A stretch of DNA of 53,168 bases from UMGS1889 sp900556055 (GTDB taxonomy: Bacteria; Bacillota; Clostridia; Oscillospirales; Ruminococcaceae): positions 1 to 53,168 of the forward strand of contig CABQEV010000017.1 in the NCBI GenBank assembly GCA_902463265.1. The letters are read 5' to 3'. Below are positions 1 through 7,726 of this stretch, one piece after another. The notes beneath the pieces were generated by a model, which made no database searches, was not told the DNA's origin, and worked only from the letters and a program-made list of their open reading frames with translations. The position numbers and the translations under genes were made by a program. Numbering within the stretch: the stretch's first letter is position 1; every line of letters begins with the position of its first letter.

Positions 1-1112
1 TGCCCGTTCCGCCGCTCTGTCCGTAGATGCTCAGCGTGCTGTTTTCGGGGAGATTTATTCCCCTTTTGGCATTAAGCGTGAAGCCGTCAGTCAGTATAAG
101 CTGCACATCTCCGCTTATTTTGATGCGGTCGGTTATCGTGACATCTTCGCTGAGAGCGTACCAACCGCCTGTAAGCTCGGACGGCTTATAATCATCGCCC
201 AGCATTAAGCATTTTTTGGTATCGATGCCCTGAACTATCTTCTGATTTTCCCATTTGTTGGTGACGTAATCGATATTACCATATGCATTGGGTGCATTTT
301 TTATCGAAATATACTTGTTTGATGTATAAACACTGTCTGCGGGATTGACCGCAGATGTGGTGCTTGTACCGTATTCGCCGTAAGTTACTTTTGGTATATA
401 GCCTGCACCGAATGTCGGAACATGGTCGAAAGCAGCTTTTTCGGAGTATGCTCTGACAGAACCGCCCGAAATAAAGGTTTGTCCGACGCTTCCCGATACT
501 CCGTTTGCGTTTACTCCTCCGCCTATTGCTGCCACGCCATATGATTCGGCAATGACCTCTCCGCCGTAAATCTCGACTATACCGCCGTCTCCACCTGTTC
601 CGGAATCGGAGTATCCTCCGCCTATTGCTGTCCCATCAGTTGATGTGGCACTCACATTACCGCCGTGAACATTCAATGTTCCGCCGTTTCCTGCTGTTCC
701 GTTTTCGGAGTCTCCTCCGCCTATTGCTGCCCCTGAATCTGATTTGGCAATCACCTGACCGCCGTAAACATTGACTGTACCGCCGTTTCCGCCGTTGTTG
801 CTTGTGGAGAATCCTCCGCCTATTGCTGCCCCGTAAGTTGATTTGGCATTCACCAGACCGCCGTAAACACTGACTGTACCGCCGTTTCCGCCGTTGTTGC
901 TTGCGGAGAATCCTCCGCCTATTGCTGTCCCGTAAGTTGATTTGGCATTCACTTTACCGCCGTAAACATTCAATGTTCCGCAGTTTTTATCAGGATCTTC
1001 GCCTATTGCGGCTTCGTAGTATTTGTTGTAGTTGGAATCTGCATTAAGTGTGCCCGTTCCGCCGCTCTGTCCGTAGATGCTCAGCGTGCTGTTTTCGGGG
1101 AGATTTATTCCC
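1..1112. repeat. 1,050-bp direct module repeat inside the surface protein gene
   Basis: Positions 1-62 recur almost exactly at 1051-1112, giving a module period of 1,050 bp (350 codons, in frame). Within the module, shorter ~102-bp units around 740-990 are nearly identical to one another, each ending in the complement of the AIGGG coding stretch. Such nested in-frame repeats change length easily by recombination. Confidence 0.85.
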
Positions 1113-1417
1113 TGTGTGGCATCAAGTTTGCAGCCGTCGGTAAGTATAAGATGCACATTTCCGCTTATTTTGATCCTGTTTGATATTTTCACATCGTACT
1201 TGATCGCATAGTAACCGCTTTCAAGAGTTAAATCATTACGCGAAGAATCTATCACCGTACATTCCAAACTTTTTTCCTGCTGAATGTATCCGCCTTTTCC
1301 GTCGGGTTCATAAGCGATATATCTGACAGTTTCGGGATCCGCCGCAAACGACCTTACGGGCGGGAAAAAACAGAATATCATCGCTATTGCCGTTATCACG
1401 CTTAATAGCTTTTTCAT
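1..1417 (-). CDS. Secreted beta-solenoid repeat protein, C-terminus off window
   Basis: The first 472 codons of a gene that runs off the left edge. An N-terminal signal peptide is visible (MKKLLSVITAIAM... followed by a hydrophobic stretch and FAAD). After it comes a domain whose core reads RIKISGNVHLILTDG and ends in LPENSTLSIYGQSGGTG, then about five ~34-residue repeats of the type TxxGGxVxAxSxxGxAIGGG with GGNGGT turns, typical of right-handed beta-helix surface proteins of gut clostridia. The RIKISG/LPENSTL module then starts again, so the protein is built from ~350-residue modules. It has a Shine-Dalgarno sequence (AAGAAGG) six bases before the ATG and its own strong promoter. A role in surface adhesion or carbohydrate contact is inferred only; the family is recognised by pattern. 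Confidence 0.8.
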   Translation of the reverse strand, partial: MKKLLSVITAIAMIFCFFPPVRSFAADPETVRYIAYEPDGKGGYIQQEKSLECTVIDSSRNDLTLESGYYAIKYDVKISNRIKISGNVHLILTDGCKLDATQGINLPENSTLSIYGQSGGTGTLNADSNYNKYYEAAIGEDPDKNCGTLNVYGGKVNAKSTYGTAIGGGFSASNNGGNGGTVSVYGGLVNAKSTYGAAIGGGFSTSNNGGNGGTVNVYGGQVIAKSDSGAAIGGGDSENGTAGNGGTLNVHGGNVSATSTDGTAIGGGYSDSGTGGDGGIVEIYGGEVIAESYGVAAIGGGVNANGVSGSVGQTFISGGSVRAYSEKAAFDHVPTFGAGYIPKVTYGEYGTSTTSAVNPADSVYTSNKYISIKNAPNAYGNIDYVTNKWENQKIVQGIDTKKCLMLGDDYKPSELTGGWYALSEDVTITDRIKISGDVQLILTDGFTLNAKRGINLPENSTLSIYGQSGGTG

Positions 1418-1465
1418 AAATAGCCTTCTTTCTTTTTGCTGTTTTGTTGATATATATTTAAATAC

Positions 1466-1494
1466 AGTATACATTTAAAAATTATATTTGTCAA
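1466..1494 (-). promoter_or_regulatory. Sigma-A promoter of the surface protein gene
   Basis: Read on the minus strand, TTGACA (1494-1489) and TATACT (1471-1466) are separated by exactly 17 bp, about 50 bp upstream of the ATG. Immediately upstream of the -35 lies a conserved A/T-rich box that recurs elsewhere in the window (see findings). Confidence 0.85.
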
Positions 1495-1525
1495 GCAAAA
1501 ATCACAATAAAATAATATATATTCA

Positions 1526-1558
1526 TAAAAAAACAGCCACCTTTCAAAGATGGCTGTT
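1526..1558 (-). terminator. Intrinsic terminator of recG
   Basis: AACAGCCA (1532-1539) pairs with TGGCTGTT (1551-1558) around an 11-nt loop. On the minus strand the stem is followed by a run of seven T. It lies 27 bp after the recG stop. Confidence 0.85.
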
Positions 1559-1584
1559 ATAATAAAACTCATAATTACAGATCA

Positions 1585-3618
1585 TCAGTTCAGTCCGTTT
1601 TCGCCGCATTCAAACATTCGCAGGACGGTTTTCAGCAGCTGCGGATGCCGTTCAAGCGTCGGATCTTCCTTTGCGACCTTCATCGCCGCCTGCCGGCAAG
1701 CCGCAAGGAACACAGTGTCCGACGACATTTCGGGGAATTTCATCGGCGGAAGACCGTGCTGCCTGTCGCCGAAAAAGTCGCCCGAGCCTCTGAGCTTCAG
1801 ATCCTCCTCGGCTATCTTAAAGCCGTCCGTCGTGGACGAGATTATTTTCAGACGCTCCCGTGTTTCCGTGTTGGGATCGTCTGCGATAAGAATGCAGTAG
1901 CTTTTGTACTGTCCCCTGCCGACACGTCCCCTCAGCTGATGGAGCTGCGAAAGTCCGAAGCGGTCGGCATTCTCGATGACCATTATCGTTGAATTCGGCA
2001 CATCTACACCGACCTCAACGACCGTTGTTGACACGAGCAGCGGGATATCGCCGTTTTTGAAGGCTGACATAACGCTCTCTTTTTCGGCGGCGGACATTTT
2101 TCCGTGCAGAAGCCCGACTTTATATCCCGAAAATATGCCCTCGGAGAGCTTTTCGGCATATTCCTTTGCGGCGATAAGTCCGCTGTCCCCGTCCTCGGAG
2201 GATATCAGCGGACAGACTATGTAGCCCTGCCTGCCGCTGTCAAGCTCCTTTTTGACGAAATTGTACGCACGCGCACGCAGCTTTCCCGTGACCGCAAACG
2301 TATCGACGGGCTGTCTGCCCTTGGGAAGCTCATTGAGTATCGAGATGTCGAGATCGCCGTAGATCATGAGCGCCAGCGTCCTCGGGATAGGCGTTGCGGA
2401 CATGACGAGCTTGTGCGGGTTCTGTCCCTTATCCGCAAGCATCGCACGCTGATTAACGCCGAAACGGTGCTGTTCATCGGTTATTACGAGGGCGAGCGAT
2501 CTGAATTCCGTAGCCCTTGCGATCAGAGCATGAGTGCCTGCTATTACCTGTATATCGCCGTTTTTCAGTGCCTTTCGGACAGCGTTTTTCTCCTTGACTG
2601 TCAGCGAGCCTGTCAGAAGTGCGCTTTTTATCCCCATCGGTTCGAGGATAGCGGAAAGCGTGTGGTAATGCTGAACGGCTAATATCTCGGTCGGAGCCAT
2701 AAGTGCCGCCTGCAAGCCGTTTTTCGCACAGAAATAGCAAGCCGCCGCCGCAACAGCGGTCTTTCCCGAGCCGACATCGCCCTGAACGAGCCTGTTCATC
2801 GGATACGGTCGGCGCATATCCCCGCATATCTCGGCAATCGCCCTTTTCTGGGCATTCGTAAGCTCAAACGGCAGCGCATTTTCGTATTCGGACATAGGCA
2901 CATCGCCCATTTTAAAGCTGTTTTCCGTGCGGCTTTTCTCCTTTATATAGGACATTCCGAGGCTCAGCAGGAAAAATTCATCGAAAGCAAGCCGCTTTTT
3001 TGAGAGCATCACAGCCCTGTCGTCAACGGGAAAATGGATATTTTCGACCGCATACCGCCGTGCGCAGAGGGTGTTTTCGAGCAGGATATCCCTCGGCATG
3101 AAGTCGGAGATGCCGTCCCCGACCGCCCTTATCGCCTCACGGACGTTGGTTATGACCATCGCATTGGTAAGCCCCTCGGTCAGGTGATAAAGCGGGAGGA
3201 TGCGGCTTTCCGCATCGCCCCTTATGACCTGCGGGGAGTTCATCTCCTTGCGGGTAAATCCGCCTATGACCTTGCCGTACAGCAGGAAATTTCCCTCGCC
3301 CTCGAACACCTTTGCGGCGTATGGGTTGTTGTAGATGACAACCGTCAGGTCGTCCGAACCGTCGGTCACGACTATCTTGAAAACCGTCAGACCCTTTCTT
3401 ATCCTTGCGGGCGGGATAATTCTTTTCACGGTGCAGTCGATAACGGCAAATTCGTTCACGGGTGCTTCGGCGATCGGTGTGGCAGATGTAAAGTCGATGT
3501 ATCCCCTCGGGAACCTGTCCAGCAGATCGCCGACTGTTTCAATGCCGATTTTCTTATACAGCTTCGCACGTTTTTCCGCCACGCCTTTCAGCTCGGTAAT
3601 GGGTGATGAAACGGTCAT
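1585..3618 (-). CDS. recG: ATP-dependent DNA helicase RecG
   Basis: A 677-residue protein, the usual RecG length. It has the N-terminal wedge/OB-fold region, a Walker A motif (QGDVGSGKT near residue 280), a DEQH box followed by RFG, and the helicase C-terminal motifs (GLLHGKMS, STTVVEVGVDVPN, QLRGRVGRG). RecG is a monomeric branch-migrating helicase that remodels stalled forks, D-loops and Holliday junctions in the cytoplasm. The ATG has an AAGGAGGT ribosome binding site seven bases upstream. It stands alone, with terminators on both sides (1526-1558 behind it and 3702-3737 ahead of it). Confidence 0.97.
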   Translation of the reverse strand: MTVSSPITELKGVAEKRAKLYKKIGIETVGDLLDRFPRGYIDFTSATPIAEAPVNEFAVIDCTVKRIIPPARIRKGLTVFKIVVTDGSDDLTVVIYNNPYAAKVFEGEGNFLLYGKVIGGFTRKEMNSPQVIRGDAESRILPLYHLTEGLTNAMVITNVREAIRAVGDGISDFMPRDILLENTLCARRYAVENIHFPVDDRAVMLSKKRLAFDEFFLLSLGMSYIKEKSRTENSFKMGDVPMSEYENALPFELTNAQKRAIAEICGDMRRPYPMNRLVQGDVGSGKTAVAAAACYFCAKNGLQAALMAPTEILAVQHYHTLSAILEPMGIKSALLTGSLTVKEKNAVRKALKNGDIQVIAGTHALIARATEFRSLALVITDEQHRFGVNQRAMLADKGQNPHKLVMSATPIPRTLALMIYGDLDISILNELPKGRQPVDTFAVTGKLRARAYNFVKKELDSGRQGYIVCPLISSEDGDSGLIAAKEYAEKLSEGIFSGYKVGLLHGKMSAAEKESVMSAFKNGDIPLLVSTTVVEVGVDVPNSTIMVIENADRFGLSQLHQLRGRVGRGQYKSYCILIADDPNTETRERLKIISSTTDGFKIAEEDLKLRGSGDFFGDRQHGLPPMKFPEMSSDTVFLAACRQAAMKVAKEDPTLERHPQLLKTVLRMFECGENGLN

Positions 3619-3701
3619 GCCGCACCTCCTTGTTTGAAAATATATCCATAATGATTACAATAATATTATGATACGCAATGTTCCGTTTAAGTCGGAATAA
3701 T

Positions 3702-3737
3702 AAAAATATCCCCGACAGAGCGTGCTGCCGGGGATAT
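3702..3737 (-). terminator. Intrinsic terminator after the small membrane gene pair
   Basis: ATATCCCCG (3706-3714) pairs perfectly with CGGGGATAT (3729-3737), and the minus-strand reading runs into five T. It closes the serC-serA-membrane gene group before recG. Confidence 0.85.
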
Positions 3738-3747
3738 CACAGATCAT

Positions 3748-4080
3748 TCAGTCATCGGGATCTGCAAGGTCATATGAAACAAATCCGTGCATAAGAGCAC
3801 CCAGTCCCAGACAGCTTGCATGACCCGATACGGCAGCATCGGGAATGATAACGCCGTATCCCACGCAGATGCACGCCGCAATGATGCCGATAACGAACAT
3901 CACCTTTGCGATCATCTTCTGATGTTTCCCGTGGAACACTCCGGGTAATGAGTATCCTTTGAGGAGTGCTGCCAGACCTCTGCGCCTGCCGGCATATTGG
4001 GAGGACTGCCATTTTACGAAGCCGAGGCAGACGAGATATCCCAGAAAACCGCTGGCAGCGCATTCAAGAAAGTATGTCAT
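3748..4080 (-). CDS. Small hypothetical membrane protein
   Basis: A 110-residue protein with two likely membrane segments, one near the N-terminus (SGFLGYLVCLGFVKW) and one around residues 60-80 (VMFVIGIIAACICVGYGVII), separated by a basic loop rich in Arg/Lys (AGRRRGLAALLKG). I do not recognise the family. Its ATG overlaps the stop codon of the upstream DUF4870-like gene by four bases (ATGA), so the two are translationally coupled and probably act together. No catalytic motif is visible. Confidence 0.65.
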   Translation of the reverse strand: MTYFLECAASGFLGYLVCLGFVKWQSSQYAGRRRGLAALLKGYSLPGVFHGKHQKMIAKVMFVIGIIAACICVGYGVIIPDAAVSGHASCLGLGALMHGFVSYDLADPDD

Positions 4081-4436
4081 ATGATCGTCACATCTCCGAT
4101 AAAGGGCAGAGTTTTCGCTTTCAGTCTGAGCGCATTGACGATCTGAACTATCATAGTGACAGTGAGAAGAAGATTTATTATGCCGAATATCCAGCCTGTG
4201 AGGAAGTTAAGAAAAGCGATCTTTGTGACAAAGCCTGAGATAATGTTGAGAATAACGCCGAGGATCAGAAGCATAAGCCCCTGATTAGCGTAGAAATTGA
4301 CGTATTTTGAGTTCGTTACGAGGAATTTCAGCCAGAAAAGCGCCGGAATAACGGAAAGTGCCGCCATAATTTTGTTGCTGCTCATATCATCGTAGCTGTA
4401 TTCAAATGTTTTATCTTCCTGAAGTTTCATAACCAT
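4077..4436 (-). CDS. DUF4870/Tic20-like small membrane protein
   Basis: A 119-residue protein with three to four hydrophobic helices. The motif VNFYANQGLMLLIL and the following GxxxxIxNLxLxVxMIVQIVNALRLKA resemble the DUF4870/Tic20-like fold of small bacterial membrane proteins with unknown function; this call rests on pattern only. A second in-frame ATG at 4430 lies eight bases after the GGGG of the ribosome binding site and is an equally good start. The gene starts 49 bp after serA, so it may be co-transcribed with serC-serA. Confidence 0.7.
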   Translation of the reverse strand: MVMKLQEDKTFEYSYDDMSSNKIMAALSVIPALFWLKFLVTNSKYVNFYANQGLMLLILGVILNIISGFVTKIAFLNFLTGWIFGIINLLLTVTMIVQIVNALRLKAKTLPFIGDVTII

Positions 4437-4485
4437 TGCCCCTTTCGTGAATGGATTTAAATGGGATTTATATTGCGTATGTATA

Positions 4486-5646
4486 TCAGATAGCTCTTAC
4501 TCTGATAACACCGTCGATGCCCTCGATCTTGTGAACGATAGAGTAGGAAACATCGCCCTGAGCGTCAATGATAGTGTAAGCGTAGTCCTTCTTGGACTTG
4601 TTGAGCATATTCTCGATATTGATGCCCGCATCTCCGAAAACGGTTGTGAGCTGGGAGATGACAGCGGGGATATTCTTGTGGATAATGCAGACCTTAGTGC
4701 CTGTTGCGGTCATTTCAGCGTTAGGCAGGTTTACGGAATTTCTGATGTTTCCGTTCTCGATGTAGTCGATAAGCTCGGAAGCAGCCATCTTAGCGCAGTT
4801 GTCCTCGGATTCGGGGGTAGATGCGCCGAGGTGGGGAGTGGGGATAACATTCTTAACGCCGAGGATATCATCAGCGGGGAAATCGACCGCATAAGCAGCT
4901 ACCTTGCCGCTTTCGAGAGCCTTGGTGATGTCAGCATTGTTGACAAGCTCGCCTCTTGCGTAGTTCAGGATCCTGACTCCGTCCTTCATCTGAGCGATAG
5001 TTTCCTCACGGATAGTATCCTTTGTATCGGCATTATAAGGAACGTGGATAGTGATATAATCGGAAACAGCATACAGATCCTTCAGGTCTGTAACGACCTT
5101 AACGGAAGGAGAAAGGCTCAGTGCAGCGTTTACGGAAAGGAAGGGGTCATATCCCACAACGTCCATTCCGAGGGAAACAGCAGCATTTGCAACGAGTGCG
5201 CCGATAGCACCGAGACCGATGATGCCGAGGGTTTTGCCGCCGATCTCAGGGCCTACGAACTGTGACTTGCCCTTTTCGACCATCTTGCCGACCTCAGCGC
5301 CGTTTCCTTTGAGGGATTCAGCCCACTTAACGCCGTCAGTGATCTTTCTGGAGGTCAGGAGCAGTCCGCAGAGAACAAGCTCCTTAACGGCATTAGCGTT
5401 TGCGCCCGGGGTGTTGAATACGCAGATGCCTGCTTCGGAGCATCTGTCGATAGGGATATTGTTGACGCCTGCGCCTGCTCTTGCAACAGCGATCAGCTTG
5501 TCGCCGAACTGCATATCATGCATAGCGGCGGAGCGTACCATGATAGCATCGGGGTTCTCGCAGGTGTCGGAAACAGCGTACTTTGCGGTATCGAACTTAT
5601 CTGTTCCGCAAGCGGAGATCTTATTCAGAGTCTTGATATTTATCAT
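4486..5646 (-). CDS. serA: D-3-phosphoglycerate dehydrogenase
   Basis: A 386-residue NAD-dependent enzyme that oxidises 3-phosphoglycerate to 3-phosphohydroxypyruvate, the first step of serine synthesis. It shows the Rossmann motif GIIGLGAIG (residues 141-149), the catalytic region NYARGELVN and PHLGASTPESE with the active-site His, and a C-terminal ACT domain (about residues 318-386) that usually binds serine for feedback control. The ATG at 5646 is chosen because GGAGGT lies seven bases upstream; an in-frame TTG at 5661 would put the ribosome binding site inside the gene. It follows serC by 23 bp and forms an operon with it. Confidence 0.96.
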   Translation of the reverse strand: MINIKTLNKISACGTDKFDTAKYAVSDTCENPDAIMVRSAAMHDMQFGDKLIAVARAGAGVNNIPIDRCSEAGICVFNTPGANANAVKELVLCGLLLTSRKITDGVKWAESLKGNGAEVGKMVEKGKSQFVGPEIGGKTLGIIGLGAIGALVANAAVSLGMDVVGYDPFLSVNAALSLSPSVKVVTDLKDLYAVSDYITIHVPYNADTKDTIREETIAQMKDGVRILNYARGELVNNADITKALESGKVAAYAVDFPADDILGVKNVIPTPHLGASTPESEDNCAKMAASELIDYIENGNIRNSVNLPNAEMTATGTKVCIIHKNIPAVISQLTTVFGDAGINIENMLNKSKKDYAYTIIDAQGDVSYSIVHKIEGIDGVIRVRAI

Positions 5647-5669
5647 CGGTAATACCTCCAAAAAGCAAA

Positions 5670-6752
5670 TTACTTGTTCTCAGCTTCAAACTTCTTCATG
5701 AATTCAACAAGCTTCTCGCAGCCCTCAACAGGCATAGCATTATAAACGGAAGCTCTCATGCCGCCGACGGAACGGTGACCCTTGAGGTTGATAAATCCTG
5801 CCTTCTTAGCCTCAGCAACGAACTTTGCGTCAAGCTCGTCATTTCCTGTAACGAAGGGGATATTCATGAGCGAACGATCCTTGCCCTGAACGGTAGCCCT
5901 GAACATGGAAGAGCTGTCGAGGAAGTCGTAGATAAGACCTGCCTTCTTCTCGTTATGGATCTTCATAGCCTCAAGACCGCCCATCTGCTTTATCCATTCA
6001 AGAACGAGCTTCAGGATATAGATAGAATAAGTAGGAGGAGTATTGTACATAGAACCGTTATCTGCATGGATCTGATAATTGAGCATAGTGGGGCAGATAT
6101 CCATAGCATTGCCGATAAGATCCTCACGGATAATAACGACAGTCAGACCTGCGGGGCCCATGTTTTTCTGTGCGCCTGCATAGATCATGCCATACTTGGA
6201 AACATCAACAGGTTCGGAGAGAATGCAGGAAGAGAGGTCAGCAACGAGGGGAACATTGCCTGTATCGGGCAGCTCGGTGTAACGTGTTCCGTAGATAGTA
6301 TTATTCTGGCAGATATGGAAATAATCGGCATCGGGATCGAACTTGGACTTATCGAGTTCGGGGATATAGGAGAAAGTTTTATCCTTGGAGGAAGCGATGA
6401 CATTAGCCTTGCCGTATCTGGAAGCTTCCTGATAAGCCTTATTAGCCCACTGACCTGTGATAACGAAATCCGCCTTGTTGTTTTTGTTCATGAGGTTCAG
6501 GGGGATCATAGCGAACTGAGTGGAAGCGCCGCCCTGGAGGAAGAGGACCTTATAGTTATCGGGGATAGCCATAATTTCTCTGAGCATGGATTCGGTTTCC
6601 TTGATGATAGCATCGTACTCTTTGGAACGGTGGGACATTTCCATAACGGATTCGCCTGTGCCGTTATAATCGAGCATTTCGTCTGCTGCTTTTTTAAGCA
6701 CATATTCCGGGAGCATAGCCGGGCCTGCGCTGAAGTTATATACTCTTGACAT
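5670..6752 (-). CDS. serC: Phosphoserine aminotransferase
   Basis: A 360-residue PLP enzyme, exactly the family length, that converts 3-phosphohydroxypyruvate and glutamate to phosphoserine and 2-oxoglutarate. It opens with the family signature SRVYNFSAGPAMLP. The PLP lysine sits in YAGAQKNMGPAG (near residue 197), and the C-terminal GHRSVGGMRASVYNAM matches the family. The ATG at 6752 has a GGAGGT ribosome binding site; longer in-frame readings upstream are not supported. It is the first gene of a serC-serA operon with a consensus promoter. A phosphoserine phosphatase (serB) is not in the window. Confidence 0.97.
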   Translation of the reverse strand: MSRVYNFSAGPAMLPEYVLKKAADEMLDYNGTGESVMEMSHRSKEYDAIIKETESMLREIMAIPDNYKVLFLQGGASTQFAMIPLNLMNKNNKADFVITGQWANKAYQEASRYGKANVIASSKDKTFSYIPELDKSKFDPDADYFHICQNNTIYGTRYTELPDTGNVPLVADLSSCILSEPVDVSKYGMIYAGAQKNMGPAGLTVVIIREDLIGNAMDICPTMLNYQIHADNGSMYNTPPTYSIYILKLVLEWIKQMGGLEAMKIHNEKKAGLIYDFLDSSSMFRATVQGKDRSLMNIPFVTGNDELDAKFVAEAKKAGFINLKGHRSVGGMRASVYNAMPVEGCEKLVEFMKKFEAENK

Positions 6753-6793
6753 TGAAAAGACCTCCAAAAAAAGTTGATATGTATACACATACT

Positions 6794-6822
6794 ATTATAT
6801 GACACTTTAGTAATTTTGTCAA
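6794..6822 (-). promoter_or_regulatory. Consensus sigma-A promoter of serC-serA
   Basis: On the minus strand TTGACA (6822-6817) and TATAAT (6799-6794) are both perfect hexamers with a 17-bp spacer, giving a leader of about 35 nt. The -35 directly abuts the first hairpin of repeat element R copy A. Confidence 0.92.
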
Positions 6823-6823
6823 G

Positions 6824-7390
6824 GGGCGGCGTCCGCCCTGTTTTTCCGCGATACGAAATCCCGAACGTGGTCGGATTTGGGCTAGCCGTCGCCTTACTTA
6901 TGTTTAGGGATATGGTCAAGCGTCCGCGCAAAGGGTACTTTGCGTTTTTTTGATGGGAGAACTGCTTTTGTGGTTCTCCTTTTGCTTTTTATATTCAGGT
7001 GAACAGCACTCACAAATCCGCACCCAAAAGAAAAAGTTCGCCAGCCTTTCTAAGGCTGCGGGATTCCAAAGGGCAGAGTCCTTTGGTCGCCCTCGCAAGG
7101 GCGAAACTCCGCAAGCAGCAATTTAAAATTCGCTCACATAAAGAAAAGCAAAAGCGTCAGCCCAAACACGGAACGCACATAGCAAGATGCACCGCACAAA
7201 GCCGCAAATTAAAAAAGCCGCATGCAGACAAAACAATCAGTAGAACCACTATCCCACACCGCCCAAAAAAGAAGTGTAGAGCATCTATCCTGCATGCGGC
7301 GTATTGACCGATAACATCGCCGTCAGGCGATAATGTATCGGTCAACCGCCGACAGGCGGCGGTAGGTCGCAAACTAACCGATATCCGCAG
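6824..7390 (+). repeat. Element R, copy A: ~565-bp structured intergenic repeat
   Basis: This copy shares ordered blocks with 40542-41104, with 41177-41796 (inverted) and with the partial copy at the right edge. In order it contains: hairpin GGGCGG/CCGCCC (6824-6838, 3-nt loop); a nearly invariant unpaired block (6886-6915); a terminator-like hairpin GGAGAAC/GTTCTCC with a T-rich tail (6956-6992); hairpin TCGCCC/GGGCGA (7087-7104); a long-range stem GCCGCATGCA/TGCATGCGGC (7217-7226 with 7291-7300); a two-part hairpin TTGACCGATA/TATCGGTCAA (7304-7345) enclosing ATCGCC/GGCGAT; then CCGCC/GGCGG (7346-7359). Reading frames within it are not kept between copies. It is probably a non-coding structured RNA or mobile repeat; the family was not identified. 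Confidence 0.75.
6956..6992 (+). terminator. Terminator-like hairpin within element R copy A
   Basis: GGAGAAC (6956-6962) pairs with GTTCTCC (6973-6979), followed by two T runs. A near-identical hairpin sits just behind the DUF4349 gene at 40475-40510, where it probably ends that transcript. Confidence 0.55.
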
Positions 7391-7430
7391 TTCTCGGGTT
7401 ATTGCTTGGTCTGCGGCTTTTTAGTTTGCG
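7368..7430. repeat. Nested inverted repeat at the 3' flank of element R copy A
   Basis: CGCAAACTA (7368-7376) pairs with TAGTTTGCG (7422-7430), and inside it CCGCAG (7385-7390) pairs with CTGCGG (7411-7416). It overlaps the 3' limit of element R and could form a two-tier hairpin on either strand. Confidence 0.6.
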
Positions 7431-7726
7431 TTAATGCGGTGGTTGGGTGCGGTTCTTTGCATACTTTCTCTAGTTGACACCTCTTTATTTAGTTGGGGTC
7501 AGTTTGTGGGGAACTCGCAAAGAGGACACCTAAGGGAGCGGGGGGAAAGAACAAACCCTAAGCAAAGCGGGGACTTTCCCCCCGCTCCCTCACGGTTTCC
7601 TCTCTGCACTCTCTTTCCCTTCACCCTCACCCCTCTTTTCCCCGCTTTACATCTTGGTTTAGCGATATAGTTTGCGGTTTGGAGGGGAGTTTGATTACTT
7701 GTGTGGCTCTTAACGTTCCATTTTGT
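7431..7726. other. Gene-free stretch with a 17-bp perfect inverted repeat
   Basis: No credible gene. The outstanding structure is a perfect 17-bp inverted repeat, 7533-7549 with 7574-7590, around a 24-nt spacer; each arm carries a run of six G or C. Just upstream, CCTCTTT (7480-7486) pairs with AAAGAGG (7519-7525). The arms are too long and G-rich, and lack a T tract, for an ordinary terminator. Confidence 0.6.

Noticed and set aside
6999..7307. A 102-codon basic frame inside element R copy A
   Set aside because: The frame shifts in copy B and is cut by a stop in copy C, while hairpins are preserved; no ribosome binding site was seen.
7304..7345. Group II intron domain V in element R
   Set aside because: The two-part hairpin lacks the short AGC-containing stem and two-base bulge of domain V, is longer than 34 nt, and no reverse transcriptase gene is near.
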